Source of the DNA: Mesaphorura yosii
Taxonomy: Eukaryota; Arthropoda; Collembola; Poduromorpha; Tullbergiidae
Direction: 5' to 3'
Assembly: GCA_009869945.1 (NCBI GenBank)
Contig: WIXG01000641.1
Coordinates: 1 to 29,934 of the forward strand
Length of the DNA: 29,934 bases
Part shown: piece by piece, positions 29,106 through 29,934 of the stretch
How the letters are laid out: the number at the start of each line of letters is the position of its first letter
Numbering within the stretch: the first letter of the stretch is position 1
Program-made: the position numbers and the translations under genes
Notes under the pieces: generated by a model
The model's input: only the letters and a program-made list of their open reading frames with translations
Databases searched by the model: none
Told to the model about the DNA's origin: nothing

Positions 29106-29934
29106 AGCCAGGTCAGGTCCACGGACTCGCCAATGACGCAAATTGAGAGCCTCGGCGGCGTGCCAGAATTACGCACGAATGCGTGTTTAGAAATGATGAG
29201 GCGGCCACCTTGAACTAGCCTCAAATAACTTACTAATTGGCCCTCACGTAATCATTTCAAAATTGACCAAGAACAAGAAGGAATAGACTACCACAATCCA
29301 TCGTTCAGGCCATATTTTTGATAAGAAGGATCTTGAGTTCTACCCTCATTTTCTTTACTTGTGTATTTCACGTCAATTTTTTCTCGAATTGTCCAATTGA
29401 GAAAAATCGCAACGCAACATCCTTAAGTAGAAAGACGAAACGGATAACACGAACTTTCTTAACCTCTTCCAACGTCTAAATTGACTTGTTTGCGAGTTTG
29501 CATGTTCCCGTCATCCCAATTATGGATCAAAGTATTAATAATTTAGAACAGGATACAATAACTGAAAATACCCAATAACCTTAACGCATTGTAGAAGAAC
29601 GCATTTGTTCACAATCATCTTAAGCGTGAAACTTGAACTTCTTCGACGGATGAATGCAGCACAAGAGAATGGAAAGAATCCTCGATTCGAGTCCAAGCCA
29701 CTAACGAAATAATTCATTACAAGTAATGACCACGTGAGCACATCTTAAGCATAAAATATCAACTGAAGCAAACATTGAAAACATTTTGCGAATTTTTGAA
29801 CATCAATTTTTTTACATTCGTTCATCATCTTTTCTTGCCTTCTTAGTGCGCTCCAGTTGATTCGCCAAACGTTGGCGAGTCGACAATTGTTTGCGACCCA
29901 TTTTCTCGGTTACTGCGTTGACTGTCACTCCATT
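29106..29934. other. Intergenic region upstream of the PKS gene
   Basis: AT-rich, no established gene. On the minus strand a 29-codon frame (29901-29812) starts with a good ATG context (GAAAATGG) and encodes a very basic helical peptide (MGRKQLSTRQRLANQLERTK and so on). It could be the first exon of a gene or element (GAAT|GTAAAA donor-like sequence near its end) or chance. No preceding PKS exon is visible up to the window edge. Confidence 0.35.

Noticed and set aside
1..29934. tRNA, rRNA or CRISPR features
   Set aside because: I saw no cloverleaf B-box with matching acceptor stem, no rRNA-like block and no regularly spaced repeat array. A covariance-model search was not possible here.

Overview
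This is a eukaryotic nuclear window, most likely from a terrestrial arthropod; a springtail (Collembola) is my best guess. The evidence is short GT-AG introns (60-93 bp) with matching phases, AATAAA signals just past stop codons, TATA boxes, and a mix of arthropod families: gustatory-type seven-helix receptors, an EcKinase-like (CHK) kinase, a SEC14/CRAL-TRIO protein, a secreted cysteine-rich peptide and an SLC6 transporter remnant. The species call is inference from gene content.

Layout. The first 1.2 kb is mostly non-coding, with weak hydrophobic exon candidates on the minus strand. A two-exon secreted 76-residue peptide with ten cysteines (1205-1522, +) is followed by a membrane-anchored spermidine-synthase-like protein (1787-2764, -). 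A 2.1 kb AT-rich spacer with short repeats precedes chemoreceptor 1 (4875-6080, +), the CRAL-TRIO protein (6666-7669, +) and the EcKinase-like gene (8112-9440, +). From 9.5 to 11.2 kb lie repeat debris, a short hAT-like element and the last exon of an SLC6 transporter. Two more chemoreceptors follow (about 11271-12619 and 13658-14974, +), then a damaged MYND zinc-finger gene (-).

The right half, 15924-28940 on the minus strand, is one very large type I polyketide synthase gene. It appears as two long open frames, but the 3' end of the first and the 5' end of the second join cleanly through a 93-bp phase-0 intron, giving one protein of about 4307 residues. Domain order is: degenerate cMT, psi-KR, ACP1 | KS1, AT1, DH1, cMT1, psi-KR, KR1, ACP2 | KS2, AT2, stop. 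KS1, AT1, DH1, cMT1 and both ACPs keep their catalytic or carrier residues. The edge domains do not: the first cMT lacks the SAM glycine motif, KR1 has His for the catalytic Tyr, KS2 has Gln for the HGTGT His, and AT2 lacks the GHSxG serine. There is no thioesterase, reductase or ER domain. The gene has a TATA box, an upstream in-frame stop, an intron and a poly(A) signal 3 nt after its stop, and it sits beside intron-containing animal genes. It is therefore resident in the animal genome rather than bacterial contamination, and its bacterial/fungal-like domain set makes it a candidate for old horizontal transfer followed by remodelling.

The other genes look like independent arthropod genes (chemosensation, lipid binding, small-molecule phosphorylation, defence-type peptide). 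I see no tailoring gene that clearly belongs to the polyketide synthase within this window.
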